Below, piece after piece: positions 16,632-24,882 of a stretch of 64,000 bases of DNA. How positions within the stretch are numbered: the first letter of the stretch is position 1; every line of letters begins with the position of its first letter. Origin of the DNA: Caldicellulosiruptor diazotrophicus (GTDB lineage Bacteria; Bacillota; Thermoanaerobacteria; Caldicellulosiruptorales; Caldicellulosiruptoraceae); assembly GCF_017347585.1 (NCBI RefSeq), contig NZ_AP024480.1, positions 1,200,001 to 1,264,000 of the forward strand, written 5' to 3'. Below the pieces are notes generated by a model, which was given only the letters and a program-made list of their open reading frames with translations, ran no database searches and was not told where the DNA came from. The position numbers and the translations under genes are program-made.

Positions 16632-17562
16632 TTACCAGACAATACCTCTGTCTTTGCATAACTTAACGAATTCGCTATAATTATCAGTCAATTTACAACC
16701 GTTATTGTATTTAGAGGAATCTGAATAATAAATTTGATGATTTACTGGGTCATAACCAATTAATGCAATATAATGCCAATATTCTTTTTGTCTATCATAA
16801 CCAGGTAGATGATAGCTACCTGCAACCATATGAATATCAGCAATAACACCATATCCAAATAGAATATCACTTGTTACGTAATTCCATAATTCTATTTCTG
16901 AAGGAGACCATTTTATTACATGCACAATACCTGACCAATCTCTCATAACTCTTTCCCAGCGGGAGTCAAATGGTGTACCATCCGTTGTTGTTCCCAAATC
17001 TTGAGCCAAATTATCTTGAGATACAGCAATCGACGGATTACTTCTTTTATAATATATGTTAGAAGCTTTAAGACAATTGTTGGCTGCAGCTGGTCCACAA
17101 TAATAATCATTCTTTTGCAACTCTGAAACAGGATTTAGCGATATAATTGTCGAATTTATTAATATTTGAGACATTGGCTTAAATTCTGAAAAACTACGGT
17201 TGTTTTGAATATAATCTTATTCTTTCCAAGAGAGAGGTTTCCATAAGTTTATTTCCTTCCATTTCATTAACAAAATCTTTTATTATGTTTTCTATCTTTG
17301 ATTGTGAATTAGCTGTTTCCACATTTGTTTTAACATTGTTTAACTCAGTGAGGAGCAAATTAATATATCTATATTATTTTATTTCAGATTTTTTATTAGA
17401 TATAATTAATAGTTCTTTATCGGGTAGCTCAGACTGTGAGTTGATATTTGAAAAATTGCTAGTGTCTTTTGTGGAATTCGATATTTCAGAAAAGCTTTTA
17501 TCTGATGAAAGATTAATGTTAAAAATTAACAGCAGAGATAATATAATGCAAAATTTTCCCAT
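16632..17562 (-). pseudogene. secreted C39-like cysteine peptidase, broken by a stop and a frameshift
   Basis: The intact piece (16632-17174, 180 residues) contains NDYYCGPAAANNCL with the catalytic Cys and EYWHYIALIGYDP with the His, the pattern of peptidase_C39-like domains. Upstream, an ATG at 17562 starts a signal peptide (FCIILSLLLIFNINLSS) and a Ser/Asn-rich linker that ends at a TAA at 17374. The same frame then reads on as a helical linker to a TAG at 17194. Moving to the catalytic frame needs one base skipped between 17194 and 17219. The original product would be about 309 residues and exported. The catalytic piece alone lacks a signal peptide. Confidence 0.75.
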
Positions 17563-17829
17563 TTTATCTCTTATTTTTATGAGAAAACACTCTTTTTTTT
17601 ATTTTTTTAATTCAAATTTCTAAACCCAAAATATACTCTTTCAGTGTTTTTTTTAGATGTTTAAGAAGTATCAAAGCTACAACAAAACATAGCTATCATC
17701 CCTCTTTTGCACATATATTTTCAAAACATAGTGATTTATGCTAAACATATTTACAATTCTTTTAATTTCAATTTCTTTTCTTTATTAAAATTTATTAATA
17801 AAAACAATTTTTATTGATAAAACCTTTTT
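17563..17829. other. AT-rich spacer, nothing recognised
   Basis: About 270 bases, very AT-rich, between the C39 pseudogene and the blaI relic. No coding frame, hairpin with a T-run or repeat stands out. It would be the long leader if the relic promoter drives the C39 operon. Confidence 0.5.
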
Positions 17830-17904
17830 TCAAACCCATTTGATGTCTTTTTTTAACCTCACCTCTAACTCAGCTTCTGATGGCTTTAATAAATCCTTTT
17901 TCAT
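17830..17904 (-). pseudogene. relic of a second blaI gene
   Basis: An ATG at 17904 with a GGGGAG site begins MKKDLLKPSEAELEV, nearly the same as the start of BlaI at 14958. It then jumps in frame to RLKKDIKWV and stops, so about 18 codons are missing inside and everything after KW is lost. DNA identity with the intact blaI is high on both sides of the deletion. It is a duplicated and collapsed copy; the 24-codon product cannot form the winged helix. Confidence 0.85.
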
Positions 17905-17921
17905 TTACTTCGCTCCCCTTT

Positions 17922-17972
17922 TACAATTGTGATTACACATATATTTTACAATAGTAAAAACCAATTTGTAAA
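17922..17972 (-). promoter_or_regulatory. duplicated blaI-type promoter and operators
   Basis: Minus-strand TTTACA (17967-17972), 18 bases and TAAAAT (17943-17948), with dyads TACAATTGTG (17922-17931) and TACAATAGTA (17947-17956). The block is almost identical to that at 14976-15026. It now points at the blaI relic and, about 340 bases further, the C39-propeller genes, so it could place them under BlaI control. Confidence 0.7.
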
Positions 17973-18076
17973 GAGGTTTTTGAAAAGTTTTTTAAAACTT
18001 TTGACGCAGAGTCATAAGAGAAATATGATTCATATTTGACAATCTATAACGATGCAGAAATCAGAATTAACACATA

Positions 18077-18148
18077 AAGAAGCTCCCTTTTCTTGGCATT
18101 TGTTTTTTATAATTTGTAAGCTATATAGCCAAGACAAGGGAGCTTCTT
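18077..18148 (-). terminator. long hairpin after aroB
   Basis: Arms 18077-18097 and 18128-18148 (AAGAAGCTCCCTT... with GCCAAG...) form a 21-base stem with one mismatch and a 30-base AT-rich loop, 26 bases past the aroB stop. On the minus strand it is followed by TTTATG, a weak T-run. It probably ends the ileS-aroB transcript and separates it from the island. Confidence 0.7.
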
Positions 18149-18173
18149 CTTGACTATGTCAGACTGAGGCATT

Positions 18174-19259
18174 TTAAGATAAAACAATTTTTTCGAACCT
18201 ATCAAGTGCCTCATATAAAATATCTTCATTAACTTCGTAACCTAAAACATAATCACATACATCTTTTAATAAAACCATTCTTATAGAAGCATTAATATTC
18301 TTCTTGTCATATTTCATAATTGAGATAATTTGGCTCTTCTCAAATCTTTGAGGAAGTTTTATACTATTCTTCTCAAAAATTCTTATTAAAAGATCTACGT
18401 TTGACAAATCAAAATTAAATATCATATTCGAAAGTATCATCTCAGCAATCATTCCCAAAATAACAAATATCCCATGAGAAAAATAGTAATTGTAATACGT
18501 CTCTAATGCATGGCCTACAGTATGGCCAAAATTCAGAACTTCTCTCAAAAGTGATTCCTTTTCATCCTTTTCAACAACTTTAACTTTACAGTTAATAGAT
18601 TTCTTTATCAACTGCATAGCAAGTATTTTATCTTGAAAAATCTTAAAAACGTCGTTTTCAAATTTATCTTTTTTAATCAATATACTCTTATCTAAAGTGA
18701 AACCATATTTTATTATTTCACCTAAACCAGATAAAATCTCTCTTCTTGGCAATGTTTCTAAAAACTTAGGACATATGATTATCATTTCAGGCTGATAAAA
18801 TGTTCCAATCTGGTTCTTATAAGATTTATAATCAATTCCTGTTTTTCCGCCAATACTACTATCAACCATTGAAAGAAGAGTTGTTGGAACGTGAATGAGC
18901 CTCACACCACGTTTATATGTAGATGCTACAAACCCTACTACATCACCAACAACCCCTCCACCAATTGCAACAAACAATGCTCTTCTGTCTACATTGCTAT
19001 CCAAAAGATAATCAATGGCTTTCAGGTAAGACTCTATTGACTTTGACTCCTCACCTTCATCAAAAAGGTAAAGGTAAGCAGGTTTAAGGCTATCAATAAA
19101 ACCTTTGTAGAGTCTGTAGACCATCTTGTCAGTAAATATTACAAGATTTGAGTAGTTAAAATATGCAATATGTTCTCCAATTTTTTCAACTTCCTCAACA
19201 AAAACAATAGGAATGTTTTTTTCTTCCCTTTTCAAATTTAAGTAAATCCTATCTTCCAT
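18174..19259 (-). CDS. aroB: 3-dehydroquinate synthase
   Basis: Second step of the shikimate pathway, converting DAHP to 3-dehydroquinate with NAD and a divalent metal. Seen are the NAD-binding GGGVVGDVVGFVASTYKRGV, PTTLLSMVDSSIGGKTGIDY (active site) and the metal-binding LNFGHTVGHALE. The ATG at 19259 (361 residues) is preferred to that at 19268, because AAAGG lies nine bases before the former and directly against the latter. It follows ileS after a terminator, and is the last housekeeping gene before the accessory island. No other shikimate gene is adjacent; aroH lies at 43787. Confidence 0.95.
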   Translation of the reverse strand: MEDRIYLNLKREEKNIPIVFVEEVEKIGEHIAYFNYSNLVIFTDKMVYRLYKGFIDSLKPAYLYLFDEGEESKSIESYLKAIDYLLDSNVDRRALFVAIGGGVVGDVVGFVASTYKRGVRLIHVPTTLLSMVDSSIGGKTGIDYKSYKNQIGTFYQPEMIIICPKFLETLPRREILSGLGEIIKYGFTLDKSILIKKDKFENDVFKIFQDKILAMQLIKKSINCKVKVVEKDEKESLLREVLNFGHTVGHALETYYNYYFSHGIFVILGMIAEMILSNMIFNFDLSNVDLLIRIFEKNSIKLPQRFEKSQIISIMKYDKKNINASIRMVLLKDVCDYVLGYEVNEDILYEALDRFEKIVLS

Positions 19260-19285
19260 CCTACCCATCCTTTTTGTAAATTTTA

Positions 19286-19326
19286 TAAAATAAAAGACAA
19301 GCCGGCACTTCTTATAATACCGGCTT
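19286..19326 (-). terminator. terminator after ileS
   Basis: On the minus strand AAGCCGG (plus 19320-19326) pairs with CCGGCTT (plus 19299-19305), followed by GTCTTTTATTTT. It lies 13 bases after the ileS stop and ends just before the aroB ribosome site. Confidence 0.8.
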
Positions 19327-19339
19327 TATCTTTTTTATG

Positions 19340-22114
19340 TTATTTGCCCTTTACGACCTCATAGCACCTTGGACATACATTTAAATTTTCTTCGTTCTTT
19401 CCAACCATTGTATCGAATTTCCAACATCGTTCACACTTTGAACCATCAGCCTTGTAAACTTCTACTTTAATCTGGTCGCTATCGCCTTCTTCAACCTCAA
19501 GTTGAGAAACAATCAGCACTTCCTGGATAATGTCTTTGTTTTCTTCTATGAATCTTTTTACATCACCTTTTGCAAAAATCTTTACTTTGCTGTCTAAAGA
19601 ACTTCCAATAAGCTTTTCATTTCTTGCAATCTCAAGCTGTTTTGCAACAATGTCCTTTATTTCAATTATTTTGTTCCACTTTTCTTTCAAGGTTTCATCT
19701 TTTAATATGCTTTCGTTAACCTTTGGCCAGCTTGTCAAAAATACTGATTCAGCGTCTTCTTCTTTAAAAATAATATTTTGCCAAATCTCCTCTGCTGTGA
19801 AAGACAAAATTGGTGCAATAAGTTTTGTGAGGGCAACCAGTATTTCGTACATGACTGTCTGTGCAGATCTTCTGTCAAGGCTTTCACTTTTTGATGCATA
19901 AAGTCTATCTTTGTTTATGTCAAGATACAAATTACTCATGTCAATTACACAGAAGTTATGAACAAGATGATATACCTGATTATAATCATATTCTTCGTAA
20001 GCTTTTGTCACCTTTTCAATCAACTTATATAGCCTTTGTAATGCCCACTTGTCAATTTCTTTCAGGTTTTCACATCCTACCTTATCTGTCTTTGGATTAA
20101 AGTCATAAAGATTGCCAAGCAAGAATCTTGCTGTGTTTCTTATCTTTCTATAAATTTCTGTTAGCTGTTTTATAATATCCTTTGAAATTCTCATATCGGT
20201 TGTGTAGTCAGCAGAGACACACCAAAGCCTTAAGATATCTGCTCCAAACTCATTGATGATATCAAACGGCGATATTACATTGCCTTCTGACTTTGACATT
20301 TTCTTCCCTTCGCCGTCAACAACAAACCCATGTGTCAGAACAATTCTATATGGTGCTCTTCCCTTTGTTGCAACAGCTGTCAGAAGGGATGACTGGAACC
20401 ATCCTCTGTACTGGTCGTTTCCTTCTAAGTACATATCACATGGCCACTCTAAATCTTCTCTGCTCTCTAAGACATAAGCATGAGAAGATCCTGAGTCAAA
20501 CCACACATCCATAATGTCAGTCTCTTTTTCAAACTCCATGCATCCACAAACAGGGCACTTTGTACCTTCTGGCAAAAGTTCTTTGACATCCTTAGAAAAC
20601 CAAGCATCAGAACCTTCTTTCTCAAATATCTTTGCTATATAATCAATTGTCTCATCTGTTATTAGCTCTTTCCTGCAATTTTTGCAATAGAAGATTGGAA
20701 TTGGCACACCCCAGATTCTCTGCCTTGAGATACACCAGTCTTGTCTGTCTGCAATCATATTGTAAATTCTATCTCTTCCCCACTCTGGCACCCATTTGAC
20801 ATCATCAACCGCCTTCAGTGCCTCTTCTCTAAACCCTTTAACAGATGCAAACCACTGCTCGGTTGCTCTGAATATAACAGGATTTTTACATCTCCAGCAG
20901 TGAGGATACTGGTGAGTTATCTTTTCAACACCTAAAAGATGACCTGAAGCTTCTAACTCCTTTGCAATTTCTTTGTTTGAGTCTTCATAAAAAAGCCCTG
21001 CAAACTTGCCAGCTTCTTTTGTCAAATATCCTTTATTGTCAACCGGAACAATTACAGGAATATTATATCTTTGACAGACCTCAAAGTCCTCTTCACCATG
21101 ACCAGGTGCTGTGTGAACACAGCCAGTTCCTGCTTCCAAAGTTACATGTTCGCCTAAAATTACTAAAGAAGTTCTACCTAAAAATGGATGTTTGCATTTT
21201 ACATATTCTAAATCCTTGCCTTTAAACCTTGCAATCTCACGATATTGGTCAATTTTATTTGTCTTCATTACTCTTTCTACAAGCTCAGATGCCACAATTA
21301 AGATTTCATTCCCAACGTCAACCAAGCTGTAATCAAAATCGGCGTTTAGTGCAATTGCTAAATTGCCTGGAAGGGTCCACGTTGTGGTTGTCCAAATTAC
21401 AATGTATACCTTTTTATCTCCTATGGGCAAATTTGAAAACAATCCTTTGTCATTTTCTACTTCAAACTTAACATAAATAGAGTATGTCCTGTCTTCCTGA
21501 TATTCAATCTCTGCTTCTGCCAATGCAGTTTCACACGACGGACACCAATAAACAGGTTTTAAACCTTTGTAGATGTATCCTTTTTTAGCCATTTCTCCAA
21601 ATACTCGAATTTGCCTTGCTTCGAATTTTGGATCTAAAGTCATATAAGGATTTTCCCATTCACCAAACACGCCAAGTCTTTTGAACTGTTGTCTTTGGAT
21701 GTCAATATAGCTGAGGGCAAACTCTTTACACTTTTTCCTAAACTCTACTGGATCCACTTCGTGTCTGTTTACACCAAACTTTTTGATAACCTGTTGTTCA
21801 ATTGGAAGACCGTGTGTGTCCCACCCAGGAATATATGGTGTGTAATAGCCCTGCAATGATTTGTACTTGTTTACAATGTCTTTTAAAACTTTGTTCAGGG
21901 CATGTCCTAAATGAATGTCGCCGTTTGCATAAGGTGGTCCGTCATGAAGAATAAACTTTTTATTATTTTTATTTTTTTCGAGCATCTTTTTGAAAACATC
22001 ATTTTCCTGCCAAAACATCAAAAATTGAGGTTCTCTTTGTGCCAAGTTTGCTCTCATTGGAAAATCAGTTTTTGGTAAGTTCAATGTTTGACTCCAGTCC
22101 ATCTTGTGTTTCAT
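19340..22114 (-). CDS. ileS: isoleucyl-tRNA synthetase
   Basis: Class I synthetase charging tRNA-Ile, 924 residues, complete. The HIGH signature appears in PPYANGDIHLGHALNKVLKD (near residue 60), the KMSKS loop in GKKMSKSEGNVISP (near 600), and an editing (CP1) domain lies between with TWTLPGNLAIALNADF. The C-terminal zinc site is CERCWKFDTMV...CPRCYEVV, the bacterial type. It lies 16 bases downstream of divIVA, so no T-box leader can sit immediately before it, unlike many Firmicutes ileS genes; it seems to depend on the divIVA operon promoter. Confidence 0.98.
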   Translation of the reverse strand: MKHKMDWSQTLNLPKTDFPMRANLAQREPQFLMFWQENDVFKKMLEKNKNNKKFILHDGPPYANGDIHLGHALNKVLKDIVNKYKSLQGYYTPYIPGWDTHGLPIEQQVIKKFGVNRHEVDPVEFRKKCKEFALSYIDIQRQQFKRLGVFGEWENPYMTLDPKFEARQIRVFGEMAKKGYIYKGLKPVYWCPSCETALAEAEIEYQEDRTYSIYVKFEVENDKGLFSNLPIGDKKVYIVIWTTTTWTLPGNLAIALNADFDYSLVDVGNEILIVASELVERVMKTNKIDQYREIARFKGKDLEYVKCKHPFLGRTSLVILGEHVTLEAGTGCVHTAPGHGEEDFEVCQRYNIPVIVPVDNKGYLTKEAGKFAGLFYEDSNKEIAKELEASGHLLGVEKITHQYPHCWRCKNPVIFRATEQWFASVKGFREEALKAVDDVKWVPEWGRDRIYNMIADRQDWCISRQRIWGVPIPIFYCKNCRKELITDETIDYIAKIFEKEGSDAWFSKDVKELLPEGTKCPVCGCMEFEKETDIMDVWFDSGSSHAYVLESREDLEWPCDMYLEGNDQYRGWFQSSLLTAVATKGRAPYRIVLTHGFVVDGEGKKMSKSEGNVISPFDIINEFGADILRLWCVSADYTTDMRISKDIIKQLTEIYRKIRNTARFLLGNLYDFNPKTDKVGCENLKEIDKWALQRLYKLIEKVTKAYEEYDYNQVYHLVHNFCVIDMSNLYLDINKDRLYASKSESLDRRSAQTVMYEILVALTKLIAPILSFTAEEIWQNIIFKEEDAESVFLTSWPKVNESILKDETLKEKWNKIIEIKDIVAKQLEIARNEKLIGSSLDSKVKIFAKGDVKRFIEENKDIIQEVLIVSQLEVEEGDSDQIKVEVYKADGSKCERCWKFDTMVGKNEENLNVCPRCYEVVKGK

Positions 22115-22130
22115 CCCCCTGCCAAAAATA

Positions 22131-22595
22131 TTAGTCGTTTTGTAGTTCTTTGTCTACCATTTCAAGTGCGCTAAGTTCAGTTTGTAGTAAATTCCTGAAC
22201 TTGTTAAGAAAAAGTTGATATCTCTTTTTAAGCTCACCATATTCATATGTTATTTGTAAAACTTTGCTATTTGCTTCTTCTATCATTTTAGAAGCCTTCA
22301 TCTCGGCTTCTTTGATTATTGTCTCAGCTTTTTGGTATGCCACCTTTTTAATCTCCTCTGCAGTTGACTGGGCAACAATTAATGTGTTTTGAAGAGTCTC
22401 CTCAATTGTCTTATAGTTTTGAATGTTTTCATTCAAAAGTGCAATCTTGTCTTTGAGCTCTAAGTTTTCCTTATACAAAGCCTCATAATCTTTCAAAACT
22501 TGGTCCAAAAACTCTTCTACATCTTCGATACTGTACCCACCAATATATACCCTTTTAAAGGTCTTAGATTCAATATCTTGAGGGGTTAACATCAA
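22131..22595 (-). CDS. divIVA: DivIVA-domain septum/pole-targeting protein
   Basis: A 154-residue coiled-coil protein. The N-terminal lipid-binding DivIVA domain is clear: MLTPQDIESKTFKRVYIGGY followed by SIEDVEEFLDQVLKDYEALY. The remainder is long heptad-rich helix (residues about 35-145). DivIVA marks curved membrane at septa and poles and recruits division proteins, fitting its place after ylmH, yggT and sepF. Two ATGs occur at 22595 and 22592; either could be used. Confidence 0.93.
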   Translation of the reverse strand: MMLTPQDIESKTFKRVYIGGYSIEDVEEFLDQVLKDYEALYKENLELKDKIALLNENIQNYKTIEETLQNTLIVAQSTAEEIKKVAYQKAETIIKEAEMKASKMIEEANSKVLQITYEYGELKKRYQLFLNKFRNLLQTELSALEMVDKELQND

Positions 22596-22616
22596 TATTT
22601 TACCTCCGCATAAAAA

Positions 22617-23399
22617 TTATGAAAATCTCAAAACTTCTATACTAATTCTTCCCTTTTTAGTTTGGGTCAATACCTTATCTATTTTCAATCGTCCATGGTG
22701 ACCAACAGAGATTAAGTCTCCTTCTTTTACAGGATATGAAGGTTTATCAATGTATATCCAGTTTACTGCCACTTTCATCTGTCTGATTAAATCTGTTGCT
22801 TCTTCTCTCGATATTCCAAAACCGTGGCTTATTACACTGTCAACTCTGAGTGATGCAACAGTAAAAACAATTCTTTTACTGTTGTTGTTAATAAACCAGT
22901 TTATATCGATTTGATTGTTTTCAATCAAACTACATTTTACATTCACTTTACCTATTTTATCTATATTTGTTACAATATATGTTGCAATTTCATCTTTTAC
23001 AAATACAAGCGCGCTATTTTCTTTTACAAGAATGTCACCTATCTTGTCTCTTTTGAGTCCGTTTCCAATAAGACTGCCCAAAATTTGTCTGTGAGAAAGA
23101 TTATTCTTAGCTTCAATTAAAATTTTTTGTATTGGGTATGTGAGATTTTCTACATATTCTTCAAAATCTCTGCTAAAAAGAGCTAATATATTTCTTTCGC
23201 TGCCTACATACCCGCCCCAACTTTTGTGTAGAATATGATTTTGATTTTTTAATAGGACCTCGACTGCGTACTTTATTGCAAACGGTGTAAGAAAGTCAGA
23301 ATATTCAATTCCCCAGCGTAACTTTTCTATCAAGTTTTTGAGTTTCAGCACTTCATATTTGTTTTCTTCAGGAATATAAGTCATAGCTTGCTGCCCCAT
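22617..23399 (-). CDS. ylmH: YlmH-like RNA-binding protein with S4 domain
   Basis: A 260-residue protein. The C-terminal part has an S4 RNA-binding domain (SHGFGISREEATDLIRQMKV, then VNWIYIDKPSYPVKEGDLIS and GRLKIDKV). The N-terminal two thirds match YlmH/PSII-YlmH proteins, including GFGISREEA and GSLIGNGLKRDKIGDI. YlmH has been linked to cell division and to rescue of stalled ribosomes in Firmicutes. It is within the yggS-sepF-yggT-ylmH-divIVA order, which is widely conserved. Confidence 0.92.
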   Translation of the reverse strand: MGQQAMTYIPEENKYEVLKLKNLIEKLRWGIEYSDFLTPFAIKYAVEVLLKNQNHILHKSWGGYVGSERNILALFSRDFEEYVENLTYPIQKILIEAKNNLSHRQILGSLIGNGLKRDKIGDILVKENSALVFVKDEIATYIVTNIDKIGKVNVKCSLIENNQIDINWFINNNSKRIVFTVASLRVDSVISHGFGISREEATDLIRQMKVAVNWIYIDKPSYPVKEGDLISVGHHGRLKIDKVLTQTKKGRISIEVLRFS

Positions 23400-23402
23400 T
23401 TT

Positions 23403-23678
23403 TTATATCAATATTATGAGAAGTAGCCGCAAAAGCCATCTAAAAACTTCTAAAAGAATTATAGCAATCATAGGTGAAAAGTCAATAAAACCTATCCGAA
23501 TGTACCGTAAAGCTACCCTTCTCACAGGGTCAAGAATGGGATTCACAATAGTACCTAATATCCTTCTGTATTTATTGTATGGGTCGACTATTACCCATGA
23601 CAAAATTGCATCAACTATTATACAAAATTCAACAAACGAAATTGCCTTGTCTGCAAGTCCAAATAAAAATCTTATCAT
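23403..23678 (-). CDS. YggT-family membrane protein
   Basis: A 91-residue protein with two hydrophobic segments (about 10-30 and 65-90) and the family motif between them: AILSWVIVDPYNKYRRILGT followed by NPILDPVRRVALRY. YggT proteins are of unknown biochemical function and are repeatedly found next to sepF in Gram-positive genomes. The gene is separated from ylmH by three bases and from sepF by 27. Confidence 0.93.
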   Translation of the reverse strand: MIRFLFGLADKAISFVEFCIIVDAILSWVIVDPYNKYRRILGTIVNPILDPVRRVALRYIRIGFIDFSPMIAIILLEVFRWLLRLLLIILI

Positions 23679-23705
23679 AAAACTCCCCCAAAAATTTTGT
23701 CTTGA

Positions 23706-24149
23706 TTATTTCAACCATGCAAATACACCTTTTGACCTGAACTCTTCTTTGAGCTGTTCATCAACCTCTAAATCAATGCTCCTTGGAACAACAACAAATA
23801 TCTTCTTACTTACTTTATGAATCTTTGCATCCAGAACATAAACAGACCCGCTTACAAAGTCAATTATTCTTTGAATATGCTCTTCTGCTACTTGTTCCAA
23901 ATTGAAAACGACTATCTTGTTTTCTCTCAGGGCATCGCAAACTTTAACAACCTCATCAAAAAGTTTGAGATTATAAACTGTAACTTCTGTCTGGTTTGCT
24001 TTTCCGATTGTTACTACCTTTGGAGTCTCATGCTTTGGTTTTGCATTTTCCTCTTTTGTTTTTGAAATGTCCTGAGGCTTGTCCTCCTCTTCAATCTCAA
24101 TGCCAATAAGGTTTAAAAATTTTCTTTGTAGGTTATCAAACATGACCAA
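23706..24149 (-). CDS. sepF: cell division protein SepF
   Basis: A 147-residue FtsZ-binding membrane anchor. It has a short amphipathic N-terminal helix (MVMFDNLQRKFLNLIG), an acidic and Lys-rich linker (about 17-55), and the C-terminal SepF core (VTVYNLKLFDEVVKVCDALR, VFNLEQVAEEHIQRIIDFVS and GSVYVLDAKIHKVSKKIFVV). The length is normal. Its neighbours yggS and yggT are the usual ones. Confidence 0.93.
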   Translation of the reverse strand: MVMFDNLQRKFLNLIGIEIEEEDKPQDISKTKEENAKPKHETPKVVTIGKANQTEVTVYNLKLFDEVVKVCDALRENKIVVFNLEQVAEEHIQRIIDFVSGSVYVLDAKIHKVSKKIFVVVPRSIDLEVDEQLKEEFRSKGVFAWLK

Positions 24150-24163
24150 AGAACCTCCCCTTA

Positions 24164-24880
24164 TTATTTTTTTGGTCTATCTCCAAAAATTTTGGTTCCT
24201 ATTCTAACTAAGGTAGCACCCTCTTCTATTGCTACTTCAAAGTCATTACTCATACCCATCGACAGCACTTCAATGTTAACATTATTATAATTTAATTTCT
24301 TGTATTTTTCAAAGATTTCTTTCATCTTTCTAAAATAACCTCTCAATTTCATGTCATCATCTTCAATTGGAGGTATAGTCATAAAACCCTTGAGAATAAT
24401 ATGCGGAGAATCTATGATTTTTTCAATTAAATAATCTACTTTTTCTGGATTAATTCCACCCTTTGACTCTTCACCACCTATGTTTATTTCTATAAGCACG
24501 CTGCACATTTTTTCTGCTTTTGCACATCTTCTTTCAAGTTCCTCAATTTGCTTAGGGCTGTCAATTGAATGAATGAGACTTACTTTATCGTAAATGTATT
24601 TAATCTTGTTTGTTTGAAGCCTTCCTATAAAATGCCATTCAAGATAAGGAAGTTCTTGAAACTTTGGTAAAAATTCTTGTACCCTGTTCTCACCAAAAAT
24701 TCTCAGACCATACTGGTTCGCAAGCTTTATAGTCTGGACATCTACCCCTTTGGTTGCACCAAGCAAACTGACCTCACTGGGATTTCTACCACTTCTGATG
24801 CAGGCCTTTTCTATTCTGTTCATTACATCTTCAATATTCTTTTTAAGCATCTCTTTGTCAACCATAATATCATCACCCAT
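24164..24880 (-). CDS. yggS: YggS-family pyridoxal-5'-phosphate-binding protein
   Basis: PLP-homeostasis protein with an alanine-racemase-like barrel, 238 residues. The cofactor lysine lies in LLGATKGVDVQTI, where most relatives have AVSKT; FGENRVQEF, WHFIGRLQTNKIKYI, GGEESKGGI and LSMGMSNDFEVAIEEGATLV are all typical. An internal ATG (MVDKEMLKKN) is an alternative start. It overlaps or abuts the endonuclease-Q-like gene upstream. Confidence 0.94.
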   Translation of the reverse strand: MGDDIMVDKEMLKKNIEDVMNRIEKACIRSGRNPSEVSLLGATKGVDVQTIKLANQYGLRIFGENRVQEFLPKFQELPYLEWHFIGRLQTNKIKYIYDKVSLIHSIDSPKQIEELERRCAKAEKMCSVLIEINIGGEESKGGINPEKVDYLIEKIIDSPHIILKGFMTIPPIEDDDMKLRGYFRKMKEIFEKYKKLNYNNVNIEVLSMGMSNDFEVAIEEGATLVRIGTKIFGDRPKK

Positions 24881-24882
24881 TT

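Noticed and set aside
17285-17623. Plus-strand open frame of 112 codons opposite the C39 pseudogene
   Set aside because: No ribosome site or recognisable domain; the minus strand shows a signal peptide and a peptidase, so this is a shadow frame in AT-rich DNA.
18077-18148. Miniature insertion element
   Set aside because: The 21-base imperfect stem lies directly behind aroB and ends in a T-containing stretch, so a terminator is the simpler explanation; no target duplication is visible.
19530-21471. Several plus-strand frames opposite ileS
   Set aside because: ileS is intact over the whole stretch; the frames are Cys/Leu-rich shadows without starts that make sense.
22115-22130. T-box riboswitch before ileS
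   Set aside because: Only 16 bases separate divIVA and ileS, so there is no room for one. The same holds for the short alaS leader.
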